From Choristoneura fumiferana (taxonomy: Eukaryota; Arthropoda; Insecta; Lepidoptera; Tortricidae): 64,000 nucleotides of DNA. Shown here in pieces: positions 1 through 14,200 of this stretch. Numbering within the stretch: the stretch's first letter is position 1; every line of letters starts with the position of its first letter. The translations under genes were made by a program, and so were the position numbers. The notes beneath the pieces are model-generated. The model was not told the DNA's origin. It worked only from the letters and a program-made list of their open reading frames with translations, and did not search any database. The DNA is taken from NCBI RefSeq assembly GCF_025370935.1, contig NC_133473.1:5700398-5764397 (forward strand), given 5' to 3'.

Positions 1-1395
1 GCGTATTTCGTAAAAAAAATTAAAAAAATAATACTCATCCAAATTTAAAATCGATGAAAATGCTATCTGAATCTGCTATCCTATTCTTTCCAAAAATAAA
101 ATAAAAACTATAGGTTATTTATTTTGGTGCATCCCAATTGTGACAAATGAAAAAAAGGATTATACGTTATGCCTATCCAATTTATTAAAAGTATAAACAA
201 ACCGATTTCATCAAAATTCTTGTATAAACACTACTGGATCGAATCAATAACACATTAATGTATAATTCGTGTCTTTTAACTAGATTTCTAATCAATCACT
301 TTTTTCACCAAAACTCACTTGATTTCAATATTTATTTTTCATTTGAAAAATCTTCGTCAAAATCTGACGTTATTTCTTGATTGAAACATGTGTATAATCT
401 GTAGTCGCATAGACTAGCATAGAGATGGTGGAAAATTTGACATTTTAAAAATCGATTGATGCGTGGATGTACCTATAAGCGATTTTTATTTACTTTCCTT
501 AAAATTAAACAAATAGTTACTGCTATTATAATTAAATAAACAGTCTGGAATGAAATCAAGTATTGTAAATAATAAAATAGACAAAAATACTTTGATCTAT
601 TAAACTATAACTTAATCGATTTACTGAACAAATTAATTATTTTGCAATAAGTTTTTTTTTTTATTCGACTGGATGGCAAGAGATCACCACCGCCCATAAA
701 CATCTGCAATACCCCTGGTATTTGCCAACCTAGAGACCTAAGATGGGATACCTCAAGTGCCACTACTTTCACCGGCTGTCTTACTCTCCACGTCGAAACA
801 CAACAGTGCAAGCACTGCTGCTTTACGGCAGGATTAGCGAGCAAGATGGTGGTAGCAATCCGGACGGACCTTGCACAAGATCCTACCTGCCTACCTGCAA
901 GGTTCTAGGTCTTCACATCATTGAATGTCTGTGATCGGATAAATGGCGTCTTTGTTTACACTTTTCATAAATTGGATTGGATTGGATTGGATCGAAATAC
1001 AATATAGCATCACATTTCAGAGATAAAAAAAATCTGTCACAAATACCTACATGATAGGGGCACACACATGCACAAATATTCGTACACTGTACAAATATTA
1101 AAATGGAAATAAATGAAACGAAAGATGGATTTTATTTATAAAAACATGATTCTTATTCATTCGAATGATCTTAGACACACCTACTTAGTCAAAATCTGAC
1201 TCAAGAAATTCAGAGCCTACAAATGGTTTATCTTTATCACACTTTCCTCATCACGTTCAAGTTACACTTCTATCATTCTGTTTTTTCTTCGTAAACATTT
1301 TCAACATTAGCCAAGCATTTGTGCGAATGTGGATGACCTTGATTTACATAACATTTGTTTTAGTGAACTAATTATTTTTCTTCTTTTTTTTTCAG
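1..1395. other. Sequence upstream of first visible exon, no gene seen
   Basis: AT-rich sequence without a convincing exon. Apart from the retroposon copy at about 650-905 and a short run of the unit ATTGG near 970-990, I see only low-complexity sequence. It is probably an intron or the 5' flank of the coiled-coil gene that follows, because the exon at 1396 begins in mid-codon behind a good acceptor and so needs an upstream exon. Confidence 0.5.
650..905 (-). mobile_element. Short retroposon (family R1), copy 1
   Basis: This matches the copies at 59738-60000 (same orientation) and 36995-37249 (opposite orientation). All carry the core GTGCAAGCACTGCTGCTT and end in a poly(A) tract, read here as poly(T) at 648-663 on +. 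The poly(A) end and lack of coding capacity indicate a SINE or the 3' end of a non-LTR retrotransposon inserted on the minus strand. Confidence 0.7.
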
Positions 1396-4300
1396 ATCAT
1401 TTGAACACTTTGGACGAGGTTAACAAATTAGATAGTGGTGACACCAGGTTCGTTCACTCAAATAATATTATTAAAGTATCTGTCCGTCGGTGAACAAGTG
1501 TTTTGCTTTTATATTTTTAATTTTGAAGTATTTTTTTTTCTTCTAAGTCGCTTCTCTCTTGATAGAGTGGTTGGTATACATTGGTTTAGGGTTGGTAGCA
1601 AGCCGTAATGACGATATTCTTGGGAAAATAGTGCGACAATTTCCCCTTGCATTCCAACCGCTATGCTGGAGTCCGAAATTTGTAGTTGGCAATAGCTCGC
1701 TGCTGCGTAAAGTCTCGCACAACAGGGCCCAATTGCATAATGTAGTACACGCTATAGTATTAGTTCAATACAAAATCGCTATTACTATTTGCTTGTATGT
1801 ACTATGTTATGCAATCGGATCCAGGTCCCATAGTTCCCTTTTAAAGACACTCGTGAAAATATACTTAATTTTTTTAGCATTAGAAAGAATGTAAGCAATC
1901 TTGACGTGCCTTTTTATTGAAAAATACTTTTGAAAAATAAGTCAAAGCAAATATGTAACAATTAGCAAGGACGTATGATATTTTACATTATTTTGGTATC
2001 ATAAGTAATAGTAACTGTTTTTTTTTAATGATTTCAATAAAAAGGCTCGTCAAGATTGTTTACCCTTTTTCTAATGCTAAAAAAAAAAACAAAGTATAGA
2101 TGAGTCCGTTTCATTATAAATTCGCGCACGGCACGGCACATCTAATTGTACTAGCCGTTTATTTCTACTTTTTATTACTATTTATAGTGAAGTATCACAA
2201 CTGAAAGAACGTTTGGAGTTCTATCAGCAAGAATTAGAAGAGTTGAGAGAGAGGTACCGCGAAGTGGATGCGGAGTGCGAGACGTGCGCCGAGTACCTGC
2301 GCGAGCGAGACGAGCAATGCATGCAGCTCACCAACCATAACAAAGCACTGCAGGTGGGTTCACTGTTAAACCTCTTTTTTAGGATTCCCGTACTCGAAAG
2401 GGTCCAAACGGTGCTCTATTGCTGTCACTCACGTCTCCGTTTTTCCGTCCATCTGTAACACAGGTTTTACAGCCTATCGGATGGAGCTACAGTTTAAAAA
2501 ATAAAAATATTGTATTGTTTTTATAAATATGTTTTTGAGGGGCTCCCTATACAAAAATATAGGGGGGGGGTGCAAAAAAAATACCTAGAGTGAGTGGGGT
2601 ATTGTGGTTTAGAGCTCATTAAGTAGATAAAAACTGTAATTAATTTTAATAAATCTTGGTAAAAGTAATGATAGACTACAAAAGTCAGCTTTTTTAACAA
2701 AATTGTATACCGAAGAATCCTCGCAGGATTTTTTCTTTCTTATGGTAAAACACGATAATAAAATAAGCTATATAAATTATTATAGTGCTTTATCTTTAGA
2801 TCCATGAGGGACTTGTTTATCAACATCTTTAGTTTCGTAAGGAGCTTACAGCCTCGGCATCATCACTCAGTCCCGCGCAATATACCTTCCGCCGCTTAAC
2901 TTTGCCTAAAAGTTCATTGCCACGACTAGTACCACAAAAACTATAAAGGCATAATTCCAATAATGGAATAGGCACTATACCGTTAAGCGATTCGAACACA
3001 ATCCGGGAGTAACGTAAAGACGTCGCATAAAAAAAACATCTCAAAAATGCGTCAAAACTGAGTAATGAACTTTTAGGCAGATTTATATGGCGCGTGGTAT
3101 ACATTATTTTGTACATTTGGGCATTAACGTTCAGTTTTACCTACACTTGCGTGCTGCGGGTTGTACCATCAGCCAAAATATGTGGTCTACCACCCTAAAG
3201 TTGATAATCGTTTGCATCTCATGAAACAATAGTGCCAATAGACCTGTCTGTCAACTTGAAAGTTCGACTTTAGCAACATATTCATTTGATAGGAACTTGT
3301 TTAAAAATTGATAAACCATTTATTTTTCTTACCGTACGTTCCTATTTTTTATTGAGTCCCGAGCTACAATCTTGAAAGTTTAAAACATTATTGTATAGTT
3401 GAGTACATTTTAAGTCTTGGTTTTGCAGCATCAAATCACGAAACTAAATGAAAAACTGCAGAACGCCAGTATGAACCGCAGAAGGATCCTAAGCGCAGTT
3501 TCGCAAACGCCTCGGTCAACACGGATGAAGGTAAAAGATTAACCTTTTTTTTTTTGTTTAGATTTTTTTAGTGCTGCTGAGTTATAAGGATAAGAATAAG
3601 TTCGGCTTTGTTTTTGTACAATAAAAAGGTCTACATACAACACATACTGCATGCATCATGAAATTTCTATTTTTAACTCCCGACTTAAAATTCGTGAAGG
3701 CGAATTTGTTTGTGGTTGTTCTTAGCTATATTTAATTAAAATTTACCAACCGTTTTTGAGATATTAAAATGGCAATGTCGGGGTTCTTCAAATTTTCTGT
3801 TGGTTAGATTATTCTTATTATTATTACTTCTATGATTACAAATACTGTTTCCAGACTGGGCAAATCTCCACTCAGTAGTAGTGGACCGTATGTCGTTCGA
3901 CCGAGAAGTAGAGAAGAATAAGAGTCTGCAGCGCTGCGTCGATGAGCTCCGGTTCAAGAACGGAGAGCTGAAAGCCACGCTCGTTAAATGCAGAAGAGTG
4001 CGGAACGCGCTGCCCGTAACAAGGCTGATATACAGTAAGTCTCGTTAAACCCGTCCAACCCACTCCGCCTATTAACTCCGCCTCTGCCGCGTAGTTTGAC
4101 ATACTTTATTTATTTATTTATTTAATAAAACATTACACTATCATTATAGGACATCCAATGCGATAGCGTACCAACATAAAATATTATACAATTTAATATA
4201 TACTTATGTACATTGCGTGACAATACAATAATCTGGTAGTGACATCCTGCCAGTCCGCCCGAGATCGTCTCCGCAGGACGGAACTCTTCAACGGTTAATG

Positions 4301-6854
4301 GCATCGACTTGATATTTGGTATGCAAATGTAGTTTGAGTGACAATACAAGTGAAGTCGACAAAAAATACCGTCAACAATGAAGCTTGTATTAAATTTTTT
4401 AACCAAAAACTTCTATTTTGATAAAAGCACAATGCTCGCCGCGGCTCAGCAAGCAATTGCCTGCTACCAGGCCTAAGCAATAATGCACTACTTTTCTACT
4501 TTATAATGGCCTGTTTTAGGGTCAAACTAAACTTTTGTCATATACACAGGGAGCTAGAAGCCACCAAATTAGAACTGCAGTCCTGCAAACGCGAGCTCGA
4601 GGAATGCAAGGAACGGTGCAAGGAGCTCGACGAAGAGTGCGAAACGTGCGGCGCATACCTGCGGGAGCGAGACGAACAGCTCTGCCGGCTGAAAGAGGCG
4701 AAGGACGCGCTAGAGGTGAGACAGAGCTAAACAGACCGATCAAATAATTATTTACTTTTATGTATGCATCATGTAGTAATTAGATGAATATGAATATGAA
4801 CGCCAACCGTAGCAAATAACCATTACAGTGATACTCATGCAAAAAGTAATAAGATAAACTTTGTGCTAGTTTGTTTAATATATAGGGTGTAATTTATGCG
4901 CAGCTATTTAAAAAAAAAAACAGACACATCTACATCTTCGGCCTCGTCAGCATGTTGAAAATCAAATAGTACAATCAGAATGTTAATGTCACTCGAGACT
5001 CGCTTTCCTGAAGATTCAAATGAGAAAGACAAAGAAAACCGATCCTTCGTTTCCAGTTCTGAACGACATTATTAGCAGAGTATTTTAAGTGGGTGCTGCA
5101 TTAGTAAAATTTTCAATACCCATTGACGACATTATGGCATTCTAGGCTAAATTGGAGGCGCTTGTAGAGAAAGAAACCGGCAGCAAGGCGATGTCTGTGC
5201 GCAAAAAGCGGCAAAGCATGCACGACCAGAACCGAAACTCTGCGGTCCAGTGCGCAGACGCCTCTACTGAGACCACAGAAGGTACGCAATGCTAACAGGT
5301 TATATAGCACTTTGTTACGAAATTTCGCGTGGAAATATTAGGATTTTCACATAGTTTTCATCCGATTTTGGCCAAGTTTATGTCTCGTTTCGATCTAAAT
5401 ATCTAAACTTTAATATAAGAATAAATGGAATATAGAGTAAGTTTTCTTGAATTTTACGCCTCTTTACAAGCTTTCATTTAACTTTTCGTGGGTCTAATTT
5501 TGAAAATCGAATTTAACTTACTTCCAGTGGTCGAACTGACTTGAAGTTTTGCTTTAACGGTCAAATTGTAACACACGTTTCTCGCTATTTCGTACACAAA
5601 TGGACTAAAATATCTACATGTCCATTTATTAGCGGTATTTATTTATTATGTTTTTGTTATAAAAGTTAACACAATTTGAAATAGTTTCGTTGTTTCATTT
5701 AAAAACGTGTGCAAATTTTACCGTTAAGTTTCAAATATTAAAATAAATGGAGTATAGATGACAATAATTCAAGTATAGTCAGCAAAAAATGCTTAAGTAG
5801 GTATTAAAAAAATATTTTTAACGAACTCTTTGCAGTCGATCAAATGTAATTTTATTTTATCGGTATTTTAAACAGACTGTGGTAGATTTTGTTACACGGA
5901 TATTTTATTATGAACTTCACTTGATACAGTAGTATGGTGTTCAAAATAACCAAGAATGAGTTTTGATTTACTTTTATTTCAGATATATTGAGCTACCAAG
6001 TCGAACGCGATAACGACTCAAAGTTGCAGCGTAGTGAAATGCAACAACTCAAGATGGTCAGTCAAAGAACTATTTTTTTACTAGGGAGTTAATGATTCCA
6101 CTAATAGAGCACGACCAGCTAGTCTTGGCATTGGCCGTAGCAATGTAAAGCTTACCTCGTTCTGGTAACCCTAAAAATCTTTAATTATCTTTCTCGTAAG
6201 TAGTTCTGGTAACACTTTTTTCGCGACTTAAGAAAAGATGATAAAAAAGCCTTCGATCGCTAGTTTGTCCTATACTATGCAAAGTATTTATTACTTATTA
6301 TTATTATACTGCCAGTCTGTACTAGTTATTTATTTCTATTATTTTTACAGGCCATGGAAAATTTGTCACAACAAAAAACCGCTTTGGAGCTGCAACTACG
6401 CGCAATGACTAGTGCCGTCCCGATGATGTCGCCTGTTTATGTAGCAACCGGCAGTGCAATCGTTCAGGTATGATGCTTAGTTTATAAATGAATGTAATAT
6501 AGTTTCCAACTTATTCAAAAAATTATTACAAAAATGGCGTGCTTGTCAATCACTTCCGACACTAGTGAAGCGTCTTGGTCAAGTTTTTTGATCAAATGCG
6601 TTTTAGGTAAAGATCTTGAATATTCTTAGAGCTACGTATAAAGTTAATAATATCAACTAGTAGTAGTTTAGCGTATGAAGATTGTTTCTAACATTAAAAA
6701 TATTTATTTCCAGAATCAGCATTTGACCGACATAATGAAAGAAAATCAAAAACTTAAAAAGATGAATGCAAAGCTGATTACCATTTGCAAGAAGAGAGGC
6801 AAGCCTCTCGGAGAGTCTAATAGAGAGAATGACGACCCCGCGGAGATGGGTTAG
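1396..6854 (+). CDS. Coiled-coil protein of unknown function, 3' part of gene
   Basis: Nine exons join in phase: 1396-1447, 2188-2353, 3429-3530, 3855-4034, 4550-4715, 5146-5281, 5983-6056, 6351-6467 and 6714-6854 (stop TAG). About 377 residues are visible; the N-terminus lies left of the window. The product is highly charged and predicted to be mostly coiled coil, with Leu/Glu/Lys heptads, and has no domain I can name. The exon pair 2188/3429 is repeated as 4550/5146. Both long exons are 166 bp and share the pattern ECETC..YLRERDEQ. The C-terminus is basic (KLITICKKRGK). Exons 3429-3530 and 3855-4034 are each one base short of keeping frame with their neighbours, most likely from sequence errors. 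A structural role (cytoskeleton, centrosome or kinetochore) is possible but unproven. Confidence 0.75.
4140..4400. repeat. Interspersed repeat, intronic copy
   Basis: This segment resembles 44064-44255 along most of its length, sharing GACAATACAATAATCTGGTA and CAAATGTAGTTT-like blocks. Related pieces occur at 5480-5560 and 43980-44050 (CTTCCAGTGGTC..GACTTGAA). No coding capacity is seen. It is probably an old transposable element fragment. Confidence 0.55.
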
Positions 6855-8293
6855 AAGGGAAAGGTGCTTTAGATTAGCTTTTAACAAAAGTATAATTAAT
6901 ATAATCGTAATTAATGATGATACATAGTTAAATGTTATTTTCTCAATGGCTTGACAACAGTGGCGAAGGTTATGTTTAAGATTTCAGTCACAAAATAGCT
7001 GTAAAGGATCCACAAACGTATCGGGTCCGGTTATGGCTTCGCTGTTGGTGCATAGTGTTGCCGCTAAGTTAATATTGATGTGGTTGCGGCGTTAGTTCCA
7101 GTTTTGATCACCGGGCCAGATAAGTTTGTGGCACTATAAAATACTCCAGTTATCGTAAACGCTAAAGTTGTCATGGCAACAAGAAAATTAATAGCTACGA
7201 TATATTTCATATTTTATTTTTCAATCCACATTTTAAATTAATAATTTGAACCAGCTAAATCAACAAGTTTAGTCAATTATTGCATGACAAGTGTTTTACG
7301 ATTAGTAATTTGGTGAATTAGTTAAATAATTGAGAAATTTACCTGCAGCTGCAAGCGGCTAATTTATCAGGTAATGACATTGGAAATGATTTATAAAGGA
7401 CTGACGTATGCTTATACAGCAAAGTTTACGCCTAGTAACATGGGGAAGGCTGCTAAAATTTCATGCGTCACACTGAAAGAGTAAAGTTATGGTAAAATGG
7501 TCTGGTGGAGACTTTGGTAGAATAAGATTTAAAAAAATTGCCATAATAATTATAGCAACAAGTTCTCCATAGCCTTCCCCAATTGTACAACGAATGTGAC
7601 AATAGACAACAAAGACTGAATGCTACGAATGACATTCCAGAAGCATTTACGCGAAAGAAAGTAGACTGCCCATGTGAATGTTTTGAACAAAGTGTGTTGT
7701 GAGACTGGTGCCATGTAGATTATGTTTAGTCTATAGTCCATTGTCATAAATATTGATTTTCAATTGTACGTACAATACGAGTATTATTAGAACGTACTTA
7801 ATGGGGAGAAAATTAAGTTATATTTTCTGTATTGTTTTTAATTAATAGAACGCTCTGGAAGCCTCATTTTTGATTACTTTATTTTTCATAATTTCATCAA
7901 AGACAGTTTTAAATAATAAGGCTGTGCAAGCACAAAAATGTGATTTAATATTCGATGGTGAATTAATAAATAATTGTTCAATTTAAAACGACGCGCAATA
8001 TTTTATTTGAATTATTCATAAACATGATGTATTTGATTGTGTTAATAAATATCTTCATCTGTGACTTTGTATTTGATTTGTCAAATGACCAAACAGTAAA
8101 ACAAAAGTACAAAATAGGTTTTTTATTACTTAAAAAACAAATTAAACTTAAAACAATAATTGTAGGTACACAAAAGGCAGCAGTAGCAAGCTAGGCCAGC
8201 ATAACAATTAAAGCTAGTAATAACAACGTTAAACGTTCAAGGACAAGATCTGAGATAACCATCTTATTAATATGATGCATGTTAAATGTGAAG
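6855..8293. other. Intergenic, convergent 3' ends
   Basis: This stretch lies between the stop codon of the coiled-coil gene (6854) and the Gemin5 stop (8294 on minus), so the two genes converge here. It is AT-rich. It should contain both 3' UTRs, but I see no further gene, RNA or clear repeat. Confidence 0.5.
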
Positions 8294-11200
8294 TTAGTTT
8301 TCGATTGCAACTTCACACTGACCACTTGGCTCCTCGCCTTCTTTAATATGCTGATCTGTCACTTCCCCCTGTTTTTCCTTTAAAAGGATTGCATCTTCAC
8401 ATTGACTATTTAGCTCCACGTTTTCTTTCATATCTTCGTCTTTTACTTCCTGTTTTTCCTTCAAAAGTAACTCCATTCTTGTCGGTAGTTGTGCTAAGAC
8501 CTCCTCTACCGTTTCTGGAATTTTTTCCTTAATCTGAGCTTTTCTCTCCATGATGTTGTCAGAGAGGATGGTCTGTCCTGCTGCTTTGGCCAGGTCCGCG
8601 GCTAAACTCAGACTCTCTTGATCGTTGCATTTGCCGAGAACTTGAGCCGCTTCTAGTAAATTTCCCAGGGCAATATAACTGTAAAAAGAATAAAAAAAAG
8701 AAAATTCAACCTTTTACGTTGCTATTTCGCAACCACACGTAGATAGCTACGTCTGTGAGAGACGTGTTATCTTATCATACATTCGTTCAGTACTAATCAA
8801 CATGTCACACGGACCCAACTTTCCAACATACAACAAAAAAACTAACGCATTTTTTAAACTCTGAGTTCATTCGCCAAGCTAAGAGTACACTGAGCACACA
8901 ATCATTCTAAGACAAAACTAATGACAACCATAGTAATCATTAAATAAACTCTACTCACGTTATTATTCTCAACTCATCATCATCATCATCATGTCAGCCG
9001 AAAGACGTCCACTGCTGGACATAGGCCTCCCCCAAGGCTCTCCACTCAATCATTGTTCTCAACTACCCTTTTATTTTTAATTTGCGACAAATAAACTACC
9101 TCTATTTTATTTACATTATTGTACTCACCAAATCGCCGCCATGTCTGGCACACCAGAGTGGATGCAGTTCTTGGCCCAAGCGTCCAATACTTCCTCAGCA
9201 ATTGTATCAATGTACCTGAATAAAAACAAAATTAATTAGGTAATTACATTAATGAATAAATCGCGTAACCAGACTATTTATATATTTATACAACATATTT
9301 AAATAGTGTGCAATATAATTATTATTATGAACAGCGAGCGAAAATCGCGAATGATTATCTGTCGATTTGTCTGTGTTTTGTCAAAGTCAAAGTCAAAATT
9401 GATGGTGGTAGATTTTTTTTGACATTCATAAGTGCTTGTTATAGCCTAAATTGAATAAAGATATTTTGACTTCGCTTAATTTGGGACTAGGTCAATTGGT
9501 GTCAAGTGTCCCATGATATTTATTTATTTATTAAATCATGTATTTTTAAATAAAATCAAACTTCAAACATAGATAGCGTTACCTAATCCTGCAAAGGAGA
9601 TAAGCCTCCTTGTATAAGCGCGCTTCACAGAGCGTGGCTACTGCTCCCTTCACGTCTTGTAGACTCAGCTGCGTTACCGCCTTACGGTATACGGGCCCGC
9701 CGTATGTCCGGTTCACTGTGAAATAAGTCATATTCACACGACTTGAATATCTCAACATGGAACAATCCAGTTGCCTACTTTTTCTCTTAAATAAATTCTT
9801 TTCGCAAAAAGATATTAAATGGAATCTAAGACCAATACATGATATCGATAACTGGAAAAATCAATAAAATTATGTTCTATCCCTATGACGTTTAAATTTC
9901 CGCTATCATCAGCTCATCGTCAAATTATTCAGGATGTCTTTTTATCACATTTCAAGACAACATGCTACGATTACACTATTTATTTGCAGACGCATTTGTG
10001 TGAGCGAAAGAGATGCATTTACCAAATAGTAAAAGCATAAAAACCTTGGCGTTGGCACCGAAGCTATTTAAAATCAGTTGTATCGTTTTTTTTTTATTAT
10101 TTATCTGATATTATAGTAACTTTTTTTTATCTATAGCGAAAACTTACCAGCTAATTTCTCTTCTTCTCCATTGGCTACAAGTCTATCAATTTGGGCTAAG
10201 TACAGTCTGGATGCGTCTTTCCAATACCTACAAAGAAATAACATGGATTAATAAAACTACGCAAAAACTTCACACATCTATTCTGCTGTAAGTAATGTGT
10301 TCACTAACTTGGAAGAGACGCTCGGCGCGATACTGAGCAGGTAAGGACAGATGAGATTTTTCTCGCTCGCGTACTGCATCATAACATCGATGTGTCCGCG
10401 GAAAACGGACAGAACTATCCACGCCTCCGTGTTGCCGAACTCCAAGTGCCGCTCCACTGGAAACATTTTGGAAAGTTGTGTAAAACTTGTACTTTAGCGG
10501 TTTAATAAAAAGCTTTTTACCCATTTCTCTGTCGATAAAAGATATTAAGGGGCTGTTTCACCATCCATTGATTAAGTGTTAACTGGCGGTTAGGTGTGAT
10601 GCCGTCTCTATTTGTTTTGTTCGAATAGACGGAGACGGCATCACGCCTAACCGCCAGTTAACACTAATCAATGGATGGTGAAACAGCCCCTTAGCATTGA
10701 ATGTAAACTACACTTAAACCACAGTTTCTATCAATGGACTAAGTAGTCTGCCGAAGTTAACGAAAATCAAGAAAAACACGTTACGGTTCATATGGTTGGT
10801 CAAAAATGTTATATGTTTAGTGAATCAAGTCTAATCAATATTTACTCACTTTCCATATCGAACACCTCATTGAGTTCATTGTTTGTTCCAAACATTTTTA
10901 TAAAATCTATGTCATGATACTGATCAGACTCTGCCACCTGGTTTTCAAACTTCTTGTTCATATAGTTGAACAACAGTTTCTTGGCCGCTGGAATTCTATT
11001 CGACCCCATTTGCCTGGCGATCATGGGCAAAAGAAATTTGTTCGATCCCTTAGATCTCACGTCTAGGACCGCTGCGGTTGTTTCATCATCGCAAACCACT
11101 CCCTCGGCAACTTGCTTTTTGTTCTTTCTCTTTTTGTCCTTTTTCGGCATCACGGGTTTTGTGTCTGTGAAAAGAATAGGTTATTAGGAAGCTCAGTATA

Positions 11201-14200
11201 TTACAGCTATTTAAATAAAACAGGCTAATGACTCTTTTATTGGATTTATTTATGTTTACCAAGCTTCTTCTAGGCAGAGAATTTTTAACAGGATTTTCAT
11301 CTTAAATAAGTTTTCAAAGTCAAAATATCTTTATTCAATTTAGGCTATAACAAGCACTTATGAATGTCAAACAATCTACCACCGGTTCGGAAAAACCTCT
11401 GTTGAGAAGGATCCGGCAAGAAACTCAACGAGGTATATTTTTTTAGATTTACAATATTATTAAATGATACTATACATCACAATTATTTAACACAACTTTA
11501 TTTTTAACACATTTTTTTCTCTAAACTCCATTGTTTTGCAACAATTCTGTCAATATATTCACGCCGAAGGGAAGGTTCCAGGAAGAAACACTAGCGTGTG
11601 ATGTCACATGCCAGTACCACCATACCTCCTACATAGAGCAAAGCGTTTTAGAAAGAGATATATAGATTCTTGTTAAATCATTCGAGAGGAACCCGATATC
11701 TAAGTCGATCTATTTTGTACAGTCGAAGTCAAAGATATTTTTACGCTTTAGTACCTTGTCGTTGTCACTTCATGTTTGAACTTTATAATTTTAATTCAAT
11801 CAAAGAAACAAGCGGGGTACCTGGTAAGCTCCTGCACCTTTCTAGTTCTAATGGACGTAAAGCCCATGACGGTTAGACCTTTGTTATTTTATAAAAGCTG
11901 AAAGTTTTTTAAGAACGAACACCAGACTGAAATTTGTGTAGTGGTAGCTTTAGCTGGTAACAAGGTAGTAAAGGTTATAAAATAGGTAACAAAATAAGAG
12001 CAAGAAAAGACCGCTGTAGGAAACCACGTATCTGACTGCGCCAGACAGTCTGAGGGGTATGGCGGAAGATCGTACGGAGAACTGTGTTCGCCTGTACAAC
12101 CGACGCGGACGCCTGAATGCGACTATGACCGCTCAGCCAAGAGCGAAACGACAAAGAAGAAGAGCAAGAATGCTTTGTAAAATGGACGTACCATCAGACG
12201 GCGAGGGATGATCCTTGGTGTTCCACAGCCGGAGGCAGCAGTCAGCGCCGCCCGATATAATGGTGTCTGGCAGCGCGGGCCACGGGCACCACACGGCCGT
12301 CAACGCCGTCGTGCCGTGTCCGGCGAAGACAGACTGGCAGCTTCCAGTGAGAGCGTCCCACACCTGAAGCAGTTTAACCATATGAGGGGCTCCGCTAAAA
12401 CATGCGGGGGCTTCAGTCGAGGAAACGTACCTTGATTTTAGAGAAGATCGATATTTCGGCACAGTTGCATGCGCCATGATCACGAGTCGACGACGACGCT
12501 TCTTTAAAATCAAAGTACGCGGAATAAAATCCGAATTTAAATCATAATTTCGCTATAATTTCTTTGGCCGCTGTATGGGATGTCAAGATGACATTATTAG
12601 CGTAAAGGTTCCACCCTGGTAAACTACCTTCAGTTGCAGCTTCCTTGACTGTCATTAGCTCTATGTATCTATGAATGTAACGGAATGATTCTCACCCACT
12701 TCTTATTGTTGTATTGATACTCATCAATTCATCATCAATCTATGATGCTGCTGCAGCTACTTACCCTATAATCTACCCAATGCACGGATGTCCACTGTTG
12801 GACATAGGTCTCTTTCCATAGACCTCCAGCTGCTTCGGTTGGAAGCGGCCTGCATAAACCCGCAGCTTTTAAACAGATCATCCGTTGATCTCCATTGGTC
12901 GTAGCCAAGCGAATTAGCTCGTTGAAGCGGCAATGGGCAGGCCATAGAGCACGGAGAACGGTCATTGGGACCGAAAATTTCTCGAATAGAGACGGCGGAT
13001 CGGCGTAAGCGACTAAGCGTAGTTCTGATGAAAATACAATACCTGCACCGTGCCGTCTTGCGAGGTTGACAGCAGCCGCGCCTCGTGGTGCGGGCTCCAC
13101 GCCACCTGCAGTAGCGTGCTGCTGTGTCCGCAGAGCGTCTTGAATGTCTGCAGCTTCTTGCCGCCGTCTAGACCACACAAAACATCCTTCATCATCATAG
13201 GAAATATATTGTGATTTTCCCACTTACGTCAGTATGGCAGGGGTTACTAAAAACAGTAAAGCTTAAAGTTTCATCTTATATAAGTTACTGGTTAAACTCA
13301 AAAAGTCGTTTCTGGGAATTTGTATAAGGTTTTATCACAAAATTCTCAAAATATAGGTACTGATCAAATAGATACAAAAAAAAGAAAGAAAAGAAAGAAA
13401 AATTTATTGCCACAAAAAAATCACTAAAATAATATGATTATACTTTTGTAATAACTCCAAATTTGATACACCTAACCATACGAACTCCCTGTGGTTGCAC
13501 CCATCCATTGACTGAATTTCAGCAATTTTACCCACAGACGTGATTGCACGAATTTTCTGCATTTGTTTTATTCGACTATAGACGGAGATGAGAGCGTCAC
13601 ATTCTTTCGGTCCAAACCCAGAAAACTAATCAAGATGTCGCTGTGCTGCAGCAACAGCCGCCTAGAAAAAAACCCCGATCATAGGAAAAATTGTGTCAAA
13701 TTTCAGCGGTATCTCAGCACATGCTGAACCTGGGTTTCGATTCCAAACATAATCAATTTTCGCCATCATGTAAAAAATATTTTCGACAAAATAATACCAC
13801 AACATTACAACTAGATAACCAAACCAACTTACTCCCTGTTTACCCATCCATTGACTGAATTTATTTTACGCATAGATGTGATGCCGTCTCTGTTTGTTTT
13901 ATTCGAATAGACGGAGATGGCATCACATTTATCCGTCAAAAAAAAACTAATCAATGGATGGTGAAACAGCCCCTTTAAAAAAACCCCGACATTGTCATTT
14001 CAAAGTTCAATATCTCAAAAACGGCTCAACCGATTTTTTTCAAACATAGCCAATAACCGCCATCACGTAAAAAATACGCCGTATCGAAATCAACCCATCG
14101 GCTTGACAACCATGATGCCACAAACAAACTGGCGTCAAACCGATAATACCTTTCTTTTTGCGTCGGGAGTTAAAAATCGAATGCATTGTCAAGAAGGCCT

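Noticed and set aside
2829..3116. Open frame of 95 codons on minus in an intron of the coiled-coil gene
   Set aside because: No family resemblance, no splice or promoter context, and composition like the surrounding intron.
12735..13223. Open frame of 162 codons on minus
   Set aside because: It runs over the LINE fragment and, out of frame, over the Gemin5 exon at 13043-13167. The real exon is in another frame and joins its neighbours in phase.
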